Source: CAKOTZ01 sp964489885
GTDB lineage: Bacteria; Bacillota; Clostridia; TANB77; CAG-508
DNA: 64,000 bases
Assembly (NCBI GenBank): GCA_964489885.1
Contig: CAZAZX010000005.1
Span: 22,945-86,944, forward strand
Direction: 5' to 3'
Both the position numbers and the translations under genes were made by a program. The notes under the pieces were generated by a model that searched no databases, was not told the origin of the DNA, and saw nothing but the letters and a program-made list of their open reading frames with translations. Shown one piece after another: positions 41,980-51,706 of this stretch (position 1 is the first letter of the stretch; each line of letters opens with the position of its first letter).

Positions 41980-42008
41980 ATTCTACCATTAAAAAAATAT
42001 TTTGTAAA
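41980..42008 (-). promoter_or_regulatory. Candidate sigma-A promoter for the LPKTG cohesin gene
   Basis: On the minus strand TTTACA (42003-42008), a 17-base spacer and TAGAAT (41980-41985), about 54 bases before the start codon and just after the upstream terminator. Confidence 0.5.
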
Positions 42009-42060
42009 TCTTTTATTAAAAATATCATATAATTGTAATATTTGAATTGTTATTTAGAAA

Positions 42061-42093
42061 AAAATGTATATGGTAAAATACCATATACATTTT
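42061..42093. terminator. Terminator after the cohesin-dockerin adaptor gene
   Basis: AAAATGTATATGGTA, loop AAA, TACCATATACATTTT: a 15-bp perfect stem with T-run, 11 bases beyond the stop at 42104. Ends the operon that starts at 49674. Confidence 0.85.
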
Positions 42094-42103
42094 TTTACTT
42101 GAT

Positions 42104-43010
42104 TTATAATTTATCTATTAAGTTTAATTGATAGTCTACAAGCCTTGCTAAGTCTTTTGCTTTAGCAGGAAAACCATCTTCATCTATATCAGCTGCTTGT
42201 AAATATATTCCTGTTAATTTTTCAGTTTCTACAATATGCTTTTTCATTTTAACTGTATCACCAATGTTTATTAAACCATCTCCGTTTAAATCACCTTTTA
42301 CAACTACTGTATAAGTAGTTCCATCAGATGTTTTAACTTGCATTCCTGTACCAATTTTTGTATCATCTGAAACTTCCTTGCCATCTTTGTCAACTACCTG
42401 TACTGTTCCACCAGCTACATTTATGTTATCAGTTAGTCCTTTTTTGTCAGTTCCAGGTGTTACCCCTTCTATTTTGTCATCGTCAATTTTTAAACCAGAT
42501 TCTTCTTTTACTGATATGTTTTTAATAGAAATAGTTCCTTTTCCTTCTTCTTTTGAAGTTATTTGATTACTATTATTTGCAATATCTGTATCTACTGTTG
42601 TTATATCATAAGATGATCCTGGTGTAACTGTACTTTTTACTTTTAATGCTACTGTACATACATCACTTGGTTCAGTAACATTTGCTATATTAGTTGCCTG
42701 TAGTTTCCCTGTTTTTTCATTAGCATACATATTAAAACCATTTAGCCCTTGAACATCTTTTGTCCAATCACCTGTTTCATATTCAAATACATTAGTGTCA
42801 AAAGTAATTCCTGTGTTTATTGTTTTATACCCACCATCTAATTGAATATTGCTTACAGATATAGTTATTTTAAAAGTGTCACCTGGTACCATTGTTGTTT
42901 TACTTGGTGTAACAGTCATTTTTGCAAATCCTTTTGCATAAACCCCGTGTTGTACCTAGTAATGCCATAAATGCCACCATTATTAGCATAATTAAAACCT
43001 TTCTTTTCAT
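42104..43010 (-). CDS. Cohesin-dockerin adaptor protein
   Basis: 301 aa when the frame advances at CGG codon 22 (42945-42947), inside the signal peptide. ATG at 43008-43010 after ATAAGGAGG. Signal peptide ending near TTGVYAKG, a cohesin-like domain (about 32-160: VPGDTFKITISVSNI, ITFDTNVFEYE, VCTVALKVKSTV), a linker, then a C-terminal dockerin-like pair (about 235-300). The first half is DLNGDGLINIGD, a canonical calcium loop; the second, DIDEDGFPAKAKD, is one residue longer than usual. No membrane anchor. Carrying both partner modules, it could bridge the anchored cohesins and the dockerin proteases encoded upstream. Same operon, 19 bases after the protease gene. Confidence 0.82.
42945..42947 (-). 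other. In-frame CGG with +1 shift to glycine (site 9, cohesin-dockerin)
   Basis: Codon 22. Preceding codon ACA; quadruplet CGGG. The zero frame stops after fifteen codons. The shift completes a normal signal peptide (Gly-Thr-Thr-Gly-Val-Tyr-Ala). The ATG with the good ribosome binding site is only usable with the shift. Confidence 0.88.
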
Positions 43011-43029
43011 TTTTTATCCTCCTTATATA

Positions 43030-45093
43030 TTATAAATTTTCTATTATTCCAAGTTGATAATCAACAAGTTTTGCTAAGTCTTTTGCTCTTGCCGGCATAT
43101 TATCGCCATCTATATCTGCTGCCTTTTCAAAAGCATCCTCTAACTTTTTTTCGCCAACAATAAACATCTTCATTGCAACTGTATCACCAATATTTATTAT
43201 GCCGTCACCATTTAAATCGCCTTTTACAATTACATTATAGTATCTTGAATCATCTATTGTTGCCTTCATTCCTGTTTGCATATTTTCACCTGTGTTTACA
43301 GGAGAATTATCAATTTTTAATACCTTTATATTGCTTTGTTTTATGTTTTTTATAAAATCTTCAAACTTTGTATATGGGCTAACTCCTAAAATATTTTCAT
43401 TTTCTATCTTATATTGATTTGAAGTTATTTCATTAACATCTAAATCTGATGTAAATGCTTTTATGCAAATATTGCAATTTTCACACATACTATATTTTGA
43501 TTTATCTAAAGACTTCCCCTCTGAAATTCCTTGATTATATATTTCTTTTAATTTTTTATCATATTCTTTTACATCTACCCAATAAAATTCTGTTCCATCT
43601 GTTGATTCAGTTCCAATATATGACTCACCTGAATTACTTGTAGCATATTTCCAAAATTCTGTACTATTATCGCTATTTTCTAATATATTAGGCTTTTCTA
43701 CTCCAATATATGAATTTTTATTATTTAAACTAATATATTTTACAGCTACAACGAATTTATCACCTTTAATTGGATATGATTTGTCGAATTTAATTGTTGT
43801 ATATCCTTTTTTTAATGGTACTTTTTCCTTTATTAATTGCATTTTATCAAGTGGAAGTTCATCACTTTCTAAATTTACGTATACATCACATTTTGCCTCA
43901 TTGTTCATTGCAACACTTATTTCATTTAATTCTTCTATTCCGCTAGATTGTTTAGTAAAAACATTAGCTCCAAAAGCATATGGGTGCGAAATTACTAAAT
44001 CTATTGATGTTCCTAGTGGATCATATTGATATAAGTGGTCATAGTCTATATTCCCTGCATCAATAATTCCAGTACAGCCTGATTCAATAAAAACATCATC
44101 ATAGGAAATGTAGTATAAGCCTTCTGGATATTTAGCATTGTTATTTGTTGTCTTATCTCCATGTGAATTTAATACTAAATATGCTCCATCATGTACTGGT
44201 CTATGTTCTTTATTAAAGTTTTCTTTTGAATAGTTATCATTCCATCCGATTATTGTTATTTGATGGTCTGCCTGAATATTTGGATTATTTTCAACATCTG
44301 CATCACAATAATATGCAGGATAGATTTCATCTCCAACTTTTGCATCAAAATTATAATATTTACTTTCTACTCTAGTCATTGCTGTTACTCCACCACTTGT
44401 TAGAAGATGTTTTTTTATTTTATTTCTTATTTCTAAAGCCTCATTTTCAGTATACTCAACTCCATTATTTGGGTTCTTATAAATAATTATATTTTCATCT
44501 TTTTTTGTTTTTTGGATTGACTGAAACACAATATAATCATTTAATTTCTTTTGAACTTTCTTTCCTTGAATTTCTGATAATTCGATTTTATTTTCATCTG
44601 TTGAAAATGGCATATCACTTTCATTTATAGGTCCTCTTCCACTTGTCATATATGAATAACCAAGTATTGCATTTCCTCCTCCAGTAGTTGTTCTATTATA
44701 TCCTGTTTCATTTATTTCTCCATCTAGAAATTCTCTTGTTGTTGCATAGTTTAAATGTCTTTCTGAAAAATCATAAGTTTCATTATATTTCATCTGAAAA
44801 TAGGTCTCAAGTGCACTTAGTGTGGAAAATGACCAGCAATCTGCACTTGTCGATTGGTTTTTTACTCTTATTTTTATATCATTTCTCATATCATAACTTC
44901 CACTTAAACTACTTTGTAATAGCCTTTTATTAGCTAGTATTGAATCAGTAACATCTATTCTAGAATCGCTCTGTGATTTTGTTACGTCTATATCCTGAAT
45001 TTGAAATTCTGCATTCGACTTACTATTTAATACTGTGAAAAGCAATAATATAATTATAAGCAAATTGGCTAGTGTCCTATTTTTATTTAGCAT
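43030..45093 (-). CDS. Papain-family (C1A) cysteine protease with C-terminal dockerin
   Basis: 687 aa from the ATG at 45091-45093, preceded by GGAGG; an in-frame TTG just upstream overlaps that site and is unlikely. Signal peptide (about 1-30). C1A protease domain with active-site Cys in ADCWSFSTLSALE (about residue 88), His in ADHQITIIGWND, and Asn in LVLNSHGD. A lectin-like beta region follows (VYVNLESDELPLDKMQLI). Dockerin-like C-terminus: DLNGDGIINIGD and DIDGDNMPARAKD, the same arrangement as in the cohesin-dockerin protein. Extracellular; expected to dock onto the cohesin proteins of this locus. Substrate unknown. Confidence 0.88.
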   Translation of the reverse strand: MLNKNRTLANLLIIILLLFTVLNSKSNAEFQIQDIDVTKSQSDSRIDVTDSILANKRLLQSSLSGSYDMRNDIKIRVKNQSTSADCWSFSTLSALETYFQMKYNETYDFSERHLNYATTREFLDGEINETGYNRTTTGGGNAILGYSYMTSGRGPINESDMPFSTDENKIELSEIQGKKVQKKLNDYIVFQSIQKTKKDENIIIYKNPNNGVEYTENEALEIRNKIKKHLLTSGGVTAMTRVESKYYNFDAKVGDEIYPAYYCDADVENNPNIQADHQITIIGWNDNYSKENFNKEHRPVHDGAYLVLNSHGDKTTNNNAKYPEGLYYISYDDVFIESGCTGIIDAGNIDYDHLYQYDPLGTSIDLVISHPYAFGANVFTKQSSGIEELNEISVAMNNEAKCDVYVNLESDELPLDKMQLIKEKVPLKKGYTTIKFDKSYPIKGDKFVVAVKYISLNNKNSYIGVEKPNILENSDNSTEFWKYATSNSGESYIGTESTDGTEFYWVDVKEYDKKLKEIYNQGISEGKSLDKSKYSMCENCNICIKAFTSDLDVNEITSNQYKIENENILGVSPYTKFEDFIKNIKQSNIKVLKIDNSPVNTGENMQTGMKATIDDSRYYNVIVKGDLNGDGIINIGDTVAMKMFIVGEKKLEDAFEKAADIDGDNMPARAKDLAKLVDYQLGIIENL

Positions 45094-45119
45094 ATTTTCC
45101 TCCAACTTTTGTTATTTAA

Positions 45120-48100
45120 TTATCCTATTATTGAATCTTGCATTATAGCTAAATCTATTGAGTCAATTTTTCCATTGCCATTATAGTCCAATGCTTTTAA
45201 GTATTGCTCATACTCTGTACCTTCTAATTTTTCTTCTTCAACAACAATTTTTCTTGCCATCTCATAATCCTTTGCTGTTATTTGTCCATCACCTGCTTCA
45301 TATTTATTTGTTTCACTATTTTTAGTAATAATATCGCCCTTTACAATTACAGGATATTTCTGTGTTATTGTTGTTGATGTTGTTCCATCTGTTTTTTCTG
45401 TAGAAATAACTACTACCATTCCTGTACCTATAAATTTACTTCCGTCAGTTATTTCATTTCCCTCCATATCACATACCTTTATTGTAGCTTCATTTTCGGA
45501 TTGAGTAAATAAGTTTTTCTTGAAGTCATCAATTGATGTATTTTGTTCTATATCCATCATTATTCCATAATCTTCTGTACTATATGATTTTTCAATAGTA
45601 TATGGTGTTTCAACTTTTAATCCAGATGTTTCTTCTAATACTTTTACATCAAAAGTTTTTACTATTGTACCATCTTCAGATTTTGCTGTTATAGTTGCTA
45701 TTCTATCAGTTTTTGGTGCTTCTGCAGTTTCATCTTCTCCAGATTTTTGTTCTGGAAGTGCGTATATTCTTCCATCTGTTACTATAGCAATATTTTCATC
45801 GCTTGATGTCCATTTTACTTCTTTATTTGTTGAATCTGCTGGTGTAATATCTCCAATGTATGCCTTTGTTGTTAATCCTTCTTTTAATTCTATAGTTCCT
45901 GTTATTTCTTTTCCATCTTTATCTAAAACTTTAAAATCAGTCATTGGAACATCCTTTTCAACTTTTACTATACAATTTTTAGTTTCACCACTATCAATTG
46001 ACTTAACATTTACATAAGTAGTTCCAACTCCTACAGCTGTTACCTTTCCATTTGAATCTACTGTTGCAACATTTGTATCATCACTTGTCCAAATTACAGC
46101 AGGGTTTGAAGCATCATAAGGTAAAACTGTTGCAACTAATTCATATGTTTTTTCATCTTCTTTGCCTAAATTTAATAATACAGCTGATTTGTTTAAACGA
46201 ATGTCTGTAACATTTACATAAGGTTTTGTTACAGTTATTGTTGCTGTTGCTGTTTTATTTCCATCAACAGTTGTTGCTGTTATTGTTGCAGTACCTGGAT
46301 CAACTGCTGTTACTACACCTTTTGCATCAACCATTGCTATTCTTGAATCACTTGATGTCCAAACTACATTTTTATTTGTTGCATTTAATGGCATTATTGT
46401 TGGTACTAAAGTATCAATTTTTCCTTTTTCCATTGTTATACTTGTTTTATTTAACCCAACTGATTTTACTGGTATTACTGCTGCTTCTTTAACAGTTACT
46501 AAACATGTTGCCTGTTCTCCGTTATTTACTGTTGTTACAGTTATTGTTGCTGTTCCTGGTGCTATAGCTGTTACCCTACCATTTGCATTAACTGTTGCTA
46601 CATTTTTATTACTACTTGTCCATACAACAGATTGGTTTGTTGCATCAGCTGGTTGTATTATAGGAACTAATGTTTGCCTTGTCCCTTTTTCCATTGTTAA
46701 GCTTGTTTTATCTAAACTTACACTTCCAACTCCAACATTTAATGATTTAGGAACAGTTACAGCACAGGTTTGTGTATAAACTTTCTTAGAACCATCAGGG
46801 TATCTTTCTGTAATCATTCCAGTAACTGTTGCTCTACCTTGAGCCAAACCAATTAACATTCCATCATCAGTAACAAGAACAACATTTTTATTGCTACTTG
46901 TCCATTTTATATCTTTTGTTGTTGCATCTTCTGGTTGAATTATTCCAGCTAGTATATATGTATTATTTTCAAGTATTGTTACTTCTTTTTGTGATAACAC
47001 ATAACTTTGAATTGGCACTGTTACATTAACATCTATTTCTTTAGTTATTTTTCCATCGCCAGATACTGCTCTGATTTTTGTTTTCCCTCCGCCTACTGCT
47101 GTAACATATCCATTATTATCAATTGTTACTACTGATTTATCATTGCTATACCAGAATATTTTTTTTATTGTTACATTATCTGGATAAAGTTCTCCAATTA
47201 AAGTTAATGTATCTCCCTTTATTAAATTAATACTTGATACTTCATTTAATCCTACATTTGTAACTTCTATTTTGTCAGCAGGTATTGACTGTCCTAGTAA
47301 ATCAGTTGTAAATGCCTTTATACAAATATTAGCATCAATAGTTCCACTATTTGAGTATAAATCTATCCAATTTGTCATATCACCACTTACATAGCTTTGT
47401 CCTGGTGATGATTTTGCGGTTTGCCAATAATCAATATCTCTTTTTTCCACAACATACGTTTTTCCATTATCATGTGTTGTTGTATAATTTTCTGTAGGTG
47501 ATTCAATTCCTATTGATGCTAAATTGTAATCATAAGTACTTCTTGAATCATCTTTTATATATTTTACAACTACCGCAAATTTTTCTCCTGTAAGTAAAAC
47601 TCTATTATCAAGTCCATCTGGCATTTTAATTGTATGATATCCAGCAGGCAATATATCTGTTGATGCAACTTTTATAAGATCGTTTTTGTTTAAATCTCCA
47701 TTTTTTGGATTTACATATACTTCATATTTTTCAGCATCTTCACTAGCTACACTGATTTCTTTTAGTTGTTCAACCATATTTTTATTATTTCTAATAAATA
47801 CATTTGCACCATAAGTTGCGCCATCACTATCGTATATTGATGTTCCGTCTACATTATTTCCTATTGAATCGTTTGAAATAGAACTTGACATTCCCAATTC
47901 ATCATATTGATATATGTTTTGGATACCGCTTGCATATTTTTTCTCACCAATACCATATACATTTGACTCAACAAAGTAATCATAATATGAAATATAATAT
48001 ACATTTGTTTTTGTTGTTATTTTACTCTCATAAGTACATCTTCCTGATTTATTACATTTTCTATAGTTTACCCAGTCTTTTTGGAATATATCTGCATCTA

Positions 48101-49073
48101 CTGCAATATATGCTCCTTTTCCTGGTGCTCCAGTATATGCATTTGTATATTCATCATCCCAACCAATAATTACAACTTCATGGTTTGGTTTTGCATTTTT
48201 ATTACCATTATAGTAATATGATAAGGCAGTAGAATATTTTACTCCATTTTCATCATAAGTTTTTCCTCCTGGGACAGGATTCCAATACTGTTCATTATAG
48301 TCATAGGTTTTATAAGTATAATATCTATAATCTCCATCACCATCATAAATTCTGTAATTTGCAAATATTTCATGTGGATGCATTCCACTTGTGTAATTAT
48401 ATTTCCAATATGAAGAATCATTTGATTCACGGTATATTCTTGCAACAACTGCACCATAGTTTATAATATGATCTTTTATAGCATCCCTATTTTTTTCAAC
48501 ATCACCTGTTGTATAACTATAACTTTCATAATCTTTTCCATCCCATATGTAATTTTGACCATATTCTATATATTTATATATATTTTTAAATTTTGTAATG
48601 TCTTTTATAGAATAAAAAGCAGAATCTATATTAACATTATCCGAACTTCCAACCTTAGGGCCGTTTCCACTAGTCATATATCCTAAAACTAGTGCTGAAT
48701 TTCCGCCACTTCCTGCTGTTCTATAGTATGGTACCTTACCGTTCATTGCTGTTTGAGTGTCAACATCATTCGCAGAAAATTGAAGTGCATTATTATCTGA
48801 ATATTCAAGAGCTCTTAATGTTGCTGTAGCCCAATTTAGGCTTCCTCCGCCTTTGTCAGCATTATACAAGTATCTGTAATCTCTTAAATCATAATGACTA
48901 CCGGCTCTTAAAACTTGTTTTGAAATTAGTGGTTGACTTATTTCTTCAATTTTTATTCTTTCATTTATAGAATTTTCTTGTGTATCTTCTGCAATTGCTG
49001 TTCCACCTGTTCCAACTAATGCTAACAATAATGTTATTGATAATACTTTTTGCTTTTTACTTTTGAATATCAT
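45120..49073 (-). CDS. Papain-fold protein with Cys-to-Asn active site, Ig-like repeats and dockerin
   Basis: 1,317 aa. Signal peptide (1-28). A C1A-like domain aligns with the neighbouring protease, but SLNWATATLRALE replaces ADCWSFSTLSALE, so the nucleophile Cys is Asn (about residue 79). The His motif NHEVVIIGWDDEY is kept, while the Asn motif is VDAD. About six Big_2 Ig-like domains follow (residues about 595-1150; recurring VWTSSNKNVATV and GTATITVT). The C-terminus is dockerin-like, with a degenerate first loop (AGDGQITAKD) and a canonical second loop (DYNGNGKIDSID). Its start overlaps the membrane-anchored cohesin gene by 17 bases. Probably a non-catalytic binding or structural component. 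Confidence 0.82.
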   Translation of the reverse strand: MIFKSKKQKVLSITLLLALVGTGGTAIAEDTQENSINERIKIEEISQPLISKQVLRAGSHYDLRDYRYLYNADKGGGSLNWATATLRALEYSDNNALQFSANDVDTQTAMNGKVPYYRTAGSGGNSALVLGYMTSGNGPKVGSSDNVNIDSAFYSIKDITKFKNIYKYIEYGQNYIWDGKDYESYSYTTGDVEKNRDAIKDHIINYGAVVARIYRESNDSSYWKYNYTSGMHPHEIFANYRIYDGDGDYRYYTYKTYDYNEQYWNPVPGGKTYDENGVKYSTALSYYYNGNKNAKPNHEVVIIGWDDEYTNAYTGAPGKGAYIAVDADIFQKDWVNYRKCNKSGRCTYESKITTKTNVYYISYYDYFVESNVYGIGEKKYASGIQNIYQYDELGMSSSISNDSIGNNVDGTSIYDSDGATYGANVFIRNNKNMVEQLKEISVASEDAEKYEVYVNPKNGDLNKNDLIKVASTDILPAGYHTIKMPDGLDNRVLLTGEKFAVVVKYIKDDSRSTYDYNLASIGIESPTENYTTTHDNGKTYVVEKRDIDYWQTAKSSPGQSYVSGDMTNWIDLYSNSGTIDANICIKAFTTDLLGQSIPADKIEVTNVGLNEVSSINLIKGDTLTLIGELYPDNVTIKKIFWYSNDKSVVTIDNNGYVTAVGGGKTKIRAVSGDGKITKEIDVNVTVPIQSYVLSQKEVTILENNTYILAGIIQPEDATTKDIKWTSSNKNVVLVTDDGMLIGLAQGRATVTGMITERYPDGSKKVYTQTCAVTVPKSLNVGVGSVSLDKTSLTMEKGTRQTLVPIIQPADATNQSVVWTSSNKNVATVNANGRVTAIAPGTATITVTTVNNGEQATCLVTVKEAAVIPVKSVGLNKTSITMEKGKIDTLVPTIMPLNATNKNVVWTSSDSRIAMVDAKGVVTAVDPGTATITATTVDGNKTATATITVTKPYVNVTDIRLNKSAVLLNLGKEDEKTYELVATVLPYDASNPAVIWTSDDTNVATVDSNGKVTAVGVGTTYVNVKSIDSGETKNCIVKVEKDVPMTDFKVLDKDGKEITGTIELKEGLTTKAYIGDITPADSTNKEVKWTSSDENIAIVTDGRIYALPEQKSGEDETAEAPKTDRIATITAKSEDGTIVKTFDVKVLEETSGLKVETPYTIEKSYSTEDYGIMMDIEQNTSIDDFKKNLFTQSENEATIKVCDMEGNEITDGSKFIGTGMVVVISTEKTDGTTSTTITQKYPVIVKGDIITKNSETNKYEAGDGQITAKDYEMARKIVVEEEKLEGTEYEQYLKALDYNGNGKIDSIDLAIMQDSIIG

Positions 49074-49674
49074 TTTCTGGTTCCTCCTTTTTATTTCTAC
49101 TAATTATAAAGCTTATTAAAACTGCTATTATAAATGCTGAAATTCCCGCTATTACTATTAGAACAGCAATACTATTTTTGTTCATACTTGATATTTTTAA
49201 ATTTAGTGTTGCATTATCTGCATACAAATCTTGACCACTTGTTGCATAATTTGATTCTTCAACAATAAATTGAGTATTTTTTACATCTATGTTATCTTTA
49301 ACTTTTAATTTTATTTTTAGCAATTCTTCATTTTCATTAACCTTTTCCATTTTCATTATTAAAAGTTTGCCACTTTCTGCGTTAAAACCTTCTGAAGACC
49401 AATCATTTAAAAGAGTAATATTTTCTTCATTTATTTGTTCAAAAACATTCCTATCATAATTCAACTTACATACATAAACATTTGATCCTAAATTTGCTGA
49501 TGTTTGTAATTTGTTTGCACTGACAGTTACAACTACTTCTTCTCCTGGTTTTATACTTTCTTTATCTGATGTAACTTGAACATCAAAGTCTCCTGCATAA
49601 ATCGTGCTTGATAAAATAAAGCTAAACAACAAAACAACAATTAATGCAATAGTGCCTTTTTTCAAATTCATCAT
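49057..49674 (-). CDS. Membrane-anchored cohesin-like protein
   Basis: 205 aa. Signal peptide (about 1-28), one cohesin-like beta domain (about 30-165: IKPGEEVVVTVSANKL, CKLNYDRNVFEQI, LLKIKLKVKDNI), then a C-terminal membrane helix (about 170-192) and KKEEPENDIQK tail. No LPXTG, so it would present a cohesin on the membrane rather than the wall. First gene of the cohesin-dockerin operon; GAGGTGAAG precedes the ATG. Cohesin assignment is by pattern and context. Confidence 0.75.
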   Translation of the reverse strand: MMNLKKGTIALIVVLLFSFILSSTIYAGDFDVQVTSDKESIKPGEEVVVTVSANKLQTSANLGSNVYVCKLNYDRNVFEQINEENITLLNDWSSEGFNAESGKLLIMKMEKVNENEELLKIKLKVKDNIDVKNTQFIVEESNYATSGQDLYADNATLNLKISSMNKNSIAVLIVIAGISAFIIAVLISFIISRNKKEEPENDIQK

Positions 49675-49868
49675 ACTTCACCTCGCTAAAATAAAATTAT
49701 ATTTTTCTATTCTATATAGATTATAAATATTTATAATTTAAAATCAATGGTGCTTTTTTCTAATTTTATATTATTTTACAAGCTTAAAATCTACGGAAGT
49801 TCAATGTTTGATACTTTTTTTACTAAATATTACATTTTGTGGTCATTTTTATTTTTTAAAGCATAAAA

Positions 49869-49898
49869 AATAAGCCTTTCCTTAGGGAAAAGCCTATT
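49869..49898 (-). terminator. Terminator after the HExxH protein gene
   Basis: 13-bp stem with two G-U pairs (AATAGGCTTTTCC with GGAAAGGCTTATT) followed by Ts on the minus strand, 11 bases past the stop at 49909. Confidence 0.8.
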
Positions 49899-49908
49899 TT
49901 CAAGTTTA

Positions 49909-51045
49909 TTATTCGTCATTTTCTTTATTAGTAACCCACTTATTATCTTTGTTAATATCTGATATAATTCCTAGTTTCATTAATAAGCGTTTAAAAAATG
50001 AATATCTCTTTTCATTAACTTTAACAAGTTCACGTCCAATATTTGCAACTGGTGTTGTTTCAAAATCGTTATTTTCAATTTGCTGTTTTTTCATTTCAAA
50101 TTCGCTCATCTTTTGTACATAAAAATTATTGTAATTTCTATATTCTACGCTATATCCTATTATATCCTTAAAATGATATAGTTTCTCTTTAAAATAATTT
50201 AAGTCTTCTAATGTGCGTATTTCATCAAAGTTTTTATTAAAGCAAGTTTCCATTATATAATCTTGTGTTTTTATAAATGCCTTGGCTATTTTATCTTTAT
50301 ATTCTTCAATGGTCTTATTTGTCTGTGCAACTTTTTTTTCATTATTTATATATTGTAGTTTTATTGATTCATTATTTAGCCTTTCTTCTAAGTTTAAAAT
50401 ATTTTCAATATCCTTTTCTATGTTTTCATAAGTCTTTAATCCAAATTTACTTGCAAATGTATTTTTAAATACATTATCTCCATGTAAAGTACTATGATAT
50501 AGTGGATAATTTCCAGTAAAATACGCCATTTCGTTTAGGAGAACACATTCTAAAGGATAATAGTCTGGACTCTTTGTAGATAAAAATAAATCATAATATT
50601 TAACTTTATCTTCTTCTTTTCCACAGGCTTCAGCCGCCATTAATTGTACAGCTGCTTCATTTATAGCAAGCCCTTTTTTTCCATCTTTGAAGTCATATAA
50701 ACCCATTCTAAGAAGCTCTCCATTATCATTCTTAACTTCTTGTAAATAGTGTATACATTCATGTATTGCAGATTCTTCTAATTCGTCTAATGTGAATTGG
50801 TCATTAAAATAAATTGCATTATTCCTATAAAAATATTTAGCTCCTGCCAAATCATTTGGCATCTTTGCAAAATACATTTCCAGCCTAGAAATTGATACAA
50901 ACAAATCACTTTCGTCTAAATTATGCTCATTAAAAGTAGTTGATAATTTATTTGCAATATTTCTTGCTATTCTATTAATTGTAAAGGTATCTAATGGCTT
51001 AATATCTTCAATACCTTCTTTTTTTAAAACTGAATCAATACTCAT
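49909..51045 (-). CDS. Hypothetical protein with HExxH motif
   Basis: 378 aa from the ATG of MSIDSVLKKE, which follows AAAAGGAAG; an in-frame start 11 codons upstream lacks a site. Contains HECIHYLQE (about residue 117), a zinc-metalloprotease-like HExxH, followed about 30 residues later by NEAAVQLMAAEA, where an acidic third ligand might lie. The C-terminal half is a long charged coiled-coil-like region (ENIEKDIENILNLEERLN onward). No signal peptide or membrane helix, so cytoplasmic. I cannot assign a family. Confidence 0.7.
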   Translation of the reverse strand: MSIDSVLKKEGIEDIKPLDTFTINRIARNIANKLSTTFNEHNLDESDLFVSISRLEMYFAKMPNDLAGAKYFYRNNAIYFNDQFTLDELEESAIHECIHYLQEVKNDNGELLRMGLYDFKDGKKGLAINEAAVQLMAAEACGKEEDKVKYYDLFLSTKSPDYYPLECVLLNEMAYFTGNYPLYHSTLHGDNVFKNTFASKFGLKTYENIEKDIENILNLEERLNNESIKLQYINNEKKVAQTNKTIEEYKDKIAKAFIKTQDYIMETCFNKNFDEIRTLEDLNYFKEKLYHFKDIIGYSVEYRNYNNFYVQKMSEFEMKKQQIENNDFETTPVANIGRELVKVNEKRYSFFKRLLMKLGIISDINKDNKWVTNKENDE

Positions 51046-51133
51046 AAAAAACTTCCTTTTTCTCTTTTGAATTATCAATAATATTATACAAAAAATATGT
51101 CAAAAAAGGTATTTCAATAGTATTAAGTTTATA

Positions 51134-51681
51134 TTACATTTGAGTTACAGCAAGTTTTAAATCTTTCCAAAATAGTATCTTTTTTGTTTCATCACGCAAC
51201 AGTGCTGCAGGATGAAACGTTGGTAAAAATATAATTCCATTTTTTTCTATTATTTTTCCACGTGTTCCGTGTTATACCATACTCATTGCCTAATATATTT
51301 TTTAATGCTACACTTCCTAAAAGTACAATTACTTTTGGCTTTACAAGTAAAACTTGACTTCTTAAATAATCCATACAAGCTGTTGCTTCATCTGTCTCTG
51401 GGTTTCTATTCTGTGGTGGTCTACATTTTACAATATTGGCAATATATACATCATCTCTATTTATTCCGATCCCATCAAAGGCTTGATTCAAAAGTTTTCC
51501 AGCCTTTCCAACAAAAGGAATACCGAGTTAAATCTTCATCTGCTCCTGGTCCTTCTCCAATAAACATTAAATCAGCATTTCTATTTCCACATCCAATAAC
51601 AACATTTGTTCTTGTTTTATATAACTTACACTTTTCGCACTTTTTACAAGTTTCATCTAAATCTTCCCAATTTTCGTACAT
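51134..51681 (-). CDS. Family 4-type uracil-DNA glycosylase, two CGG shifts
   Basis: Removes uracil from DNA in base excision repair. 181 aa merged, close to family length. Starts MYENWEDL at 51681. Fe-S cysteines: CKKCEKCK at residues 12-18, later KCRPP and the Cys of ATACMDY. Active-site motif GEGPGADEDLTGIPFVG needs the shift at codon 53 (51523-51525). The C-terminal FLPTFHPAALLRD motif needs the shift at 51267-51269. With both shifts the stop is TAA at 51134-51136. Unshifted reading would destroy both catalytic motifs. Last gene of a repair group with addB and the 8-oxoguanine glycosylase. Confidence 0.92.
51267..51269 (-). other. In-frame CGG with +1 shift to glycine (site 10, UDG)
   Basis: Preceding codon ACA; quadruplet CGGA. 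The zero frame stops after 25 codons without any UDG motif. The shift gives Ile-Thr-Gly-Thr-Arg-Gly-Lys and then the FHPAALLRD motif. Confidence 0.92.
51523..51525 (-). other. In-frame CGG with +1 shift to glycine (site 11, UDG)
   Basis: Codon 53. Preceding codon ACT; quadruplet CGGT. The zero frame stops after 16 codons. The shift gives Asp-Leu-Thr-Gly-Ile-Pro-Phe-Val-Gly, the conserved family motif. Confidence 0.95.
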
Positions 51682-51706
51682 ATATATCTCTCCCGTATTT
51701 TAACAA

